This document shows positions 6,382 to 7,668 of a stretch of DNA of 7,668 bases, in pieces. Each line of letters opens with the position of its first letter. The first letter of the stretch is position 1. The notes beneath the pieces are model-generated. The model was not told where the DNA came from and did not search any database. It saw only the letters and a list, made by a program, of their open reading frames with translations. The DNA lies in the NCBI GenBank assembly GCA_934098445.1, contig CAKOOW010000049.1, positions 1 through 7,668 of the forward strand, written 5' to 3'. Position numbers and translations under genes: made by a program. The stretch is from an uncultured Bacilli bacterium (GTDB lineage: Bacteria > Bacillota_I > Bacilli_A > RF39 > UBA660).

Positions 6382-6387
6382 TCCTCT
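6382..6387 (-). promoter_or_regulatory. Ribosome binding site of the 215-aa gene
   Basis: AGAGGA on the minus strand lies 7 nt before the ATG at 6372-6374. This is good spacing and fixes the start. It is part of the 12-mer GAAAGAGGATGG, which also occurs exactly at the start of the 563-aa gene. Confidence 0.7.
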
Positions 6388-6410
6388 TTCCATAAATAAT
6401 ACTCTCTATC

Positions 6411-6443
6411 TTAAGTCAAATTATTCTTTAACCTGACTCTTAA
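6411..6443. repeat. Imperfect inverted repeat in the operon leader
   Basis: TTAAGTCA (6411-6418) faces TGACTCTTAA (6434-6443). The arms pair as AGTCA with TGACT plus TTA with TAA, with a two-base bulge, around a loop of about 15 bases. It lies between the proposed promoter and the start of the 215-aa gene, so it could be an operator or an RNA hairpin. The pairing is short and may be chance in AT-rich DNA. Confidence 0.25.
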
Positions 6444-6476
6444 AGCATAATACTTATATTTCTCACCGCTAGCCAA

Positions 6477-6505
6477 ATATTAACACTATTTTAATCATTT
6501 GTCCA
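6477..6505 (-). promoter_or_regulatory. Candidate sigma-A promoter for the 215/775/563 operon
   Basis: On the minus strand, TGGACA (6505-6500; 5 of 6 to TTGACA) is followed after exactly 17 nt by TAATAT (6482-6477; 4 of 6 to TATAAT). This gives a leader of about 95 nt before the ATG at 6374. A second option just downstream is TTGGCT (6476-6471), 18 nt, TATTAT (6452-6447). No clear terminator separates this point from the upstream ATPase gene, so read-through transcription is also possible. AT-rich DNA yields such matches easily. Confidence 0.35.
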
Positions 6506-6545
6506 GCCCTAAATTCAAAAAAAGACAATAAAAAGAAAAGTAAAA

Positions 6546-7668
6546 CTACTCTTCCCTAAATTTCTTCATAATTCTTAACGTATTAATAATAGTAAGTAAA
6601 GTAACCCCCGTATCTGCAAATACCGCTAACCACATATTAGCATACCCCAAAGTACTTAATAACAATATTAAAACCTTAACACTCATTGCAAAGATTAAAT
6701 TCTCTTTAATAATTTTCTTCGTATATTTAGAAATATCTATCGCTAAAGGTATCCTATCTAAATCATCACTCATTAAGACAATATCACTAGCTTCTATGGC
6801 AGCATCACTCCCAACACCACCCATAGAAATACCAATATCCGCTCTCTTTAAAACGGGGGCATCATTAATCCCATCCCCAACAAAGATCGTTATATTATTG
6901 TTACTAATACTCTCTAAAGCCTTAAACTTATCTTGAGGTAACATCTCATACTTAATCTCATCTATTCCCAGAGTATGTCCTATCTCTAAAGCAACCCTTT
7001 TCTTATCTCCTGTAAACATATAAGTCTTAAAATTATTGTTCTTTAAGTAATTAATTGTCTCTTTAGCCTTATCTTTAATCCCATCATTAATAACTATTGA
7101 TGCTATATGTTTCCCATTAATATTCAAATGTAAATCCGTATCTATCTTACATCCACATAACTTACTATTCCCAATTAAAATATCCTTATCATCTAATTTA
7201 AAACTAATCCCCTTACCACTTATCTCTTTAAAATCTTTAATATCTTTTGTATCTACTTTCTCTTTCTTAAGATTTACTATTGACTTAGCAATAGGATGAT
7301 TCGATAAAGACTCTCCTTTTCTTAAGATTTCTACTACTTCATCTTTAGAATAATCTTTATCTAAGACCTCTAACTCTTCAACCGAAAAACTCCCACTCGT
7401 TAAAGTACCTGTCTTATCGAATATTATATTATTCCCATTACTTAAATTATCTAAATAATTACTTCCTTTAACTAAGATTCCCTTCTTACTAGCCACTCCT
7501 ATTCCTGTAAAATAAGATAATGGCACGGATATGGCAATCGCACAAGGACAAGAAATAACTAAGAAAGTTAAACTACGATAAAGACTAGTTTTCAAAGACA
7601 CTTTAAAGATTAAAGGTAGTAAAATAGTAACCAGAATAGCTAAAATAATAATAATCGGAGTATAGATT
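6546..7668 (-). CDS. P1B-type heavy-metal ATPase (Zn/Cd exporter, CadA/ZntA-like), C-terminal part
   Basis: This is the C-terminal part of a membrane pump that couples ATP hydrolysis to metal efflux. A GTG at 7601 gives 351 aa, but the frame stays open to the right edge and encodes another membrane helix (YTPIIIILAILVTILLPLIF) that belongs in these pumps. The GTG is therefore internal and the gene is cut by the window. Residues below count from the GTG: metal-site motif SCPC (17-20), phosphorylation motif DKTGTLT (62-68), HP dipeptide typical of P1B pumps (SNHP, 100-103), TGD (197-199), hinge GDGINDAP (242-249), and two final membrane helices. K309 and D330 (FADTGVTLL) sit where Zn/Cd/Pb (P1B-2) pumps carry their conserved Lys and Asp, so Zn or Cd is more likely than Cu. 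Any N-terminal metal-binding domain is outside the window. All core motifs are intact. The tail ends KKFREE. Confidence 0.95.
   Translation of the reverse strand, partial: IYTPIIIILAILVTILLPLIFKVSLKTSLYRSLTFLVISCPCAIAISVPLSYFTGIGVASKKGILVKGSNYLDNLSNGNNIIFDKTGTLTSGSFSVEELEVLDKDYSKDEVVEILRKGESLSNHPIAKSIVNLKKEKVDTKDIKDFKEISGKGISFKLDDKDILIGNSKLCGCKIDTDLHLNINGKHIASIVINDGIKDKAKETINYLKNNNFKTYMFTGDKKRVALEIGHTLGIDEIKYEMLPQDKFKALESISNNNITIFVGDGINDAPVLKRADIGISMGGVGSDAAIEASDIVLMSDDLDRIPLAIDISKYTKKIIKENLIFAMSVKVLILLLSTLGYANMWLAVFADTGVTLLTIINTLRIMKKFREE

Noticed and set aside
6506..6545. T-rich minus-strand tracts after the ATPase stop as a terminator
   Set aside because: No stem-loop precedes the T-runs, so I cannot support an intrinsic terminator there.
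7322..7351. YSKDEVVEIL in the ATPase nucleotide-binding domain looks like the repeat-unit start YSKDEIMLVI
   Set aside because: Only the helix-start residues match; the rest of the unit is absent and the segment sits in the normal P-type ATPase domain. Chance similarity in K/E-rich proteins is enough.

Overview
The window is very AT-rich throughout. It uses A/T-ending codons, TGG for tryptophan, and TGA as a stop at least once (end of the gene at 1676-3367). This suggests a low-GC Firmicutes/Mollicutes-type bacterium on the standard bacterial code, plausibly an uncultured gut-type Bacilli lineage. That placement is inference from composition and protein style, not a database match. I see no tRNA, rRNA, CRISPR array, insertion sequence or integrase.

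Layout, left to right. (1) The 3' part of a plus-strand gene of unknown function (2-1369), whose reading frame is open to the left edge. (2) A 306-bp convergent intergenic region (1370-1675) with one hairpin terminator per strand and a locally G-rich stretch in the minus-strand 3' UTR. (3) A minus-strand gene set read right to left: a 215-aa protein of unknown function (5727-6374), a 775-aa repeat protein (3354-5681) and a 563-aa repeat protein (1676-3367). The two repeat genes overlap by 14 bp and the first gap is 45 bp, so they look like one operon ending at the terminator at 1526-1560. (4) A 171-bp gap with a possible promoter. (5) The C-terminal part of a Zn/Cd-type P1B ATPase (6546-7668), also on the minus strand and running off the right edge.

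The main observation is the repeat pair. The 775-aa protein is nine tandem units with a 72-78 residue period, followed by a C-terminal helix-turn-helix-like unit. The 563-aa protein has the same design with four recognisable units, a similar C-terminal unit and a decayed N-terminal part. Each unit resembles region 4 of sigma-70 factors: an 'LxxxE+xLLxLRY' helix, about 20 residues, then a basic amphipathic helix. I see no sigma region 2, so these are probably not working sigma factors. They look like multi-HTH arrays that may bind extended DNA or RNA polymerase. Their function and that of the 215-aa partner are unknown; the metal ATPase is probably only a neighbour.
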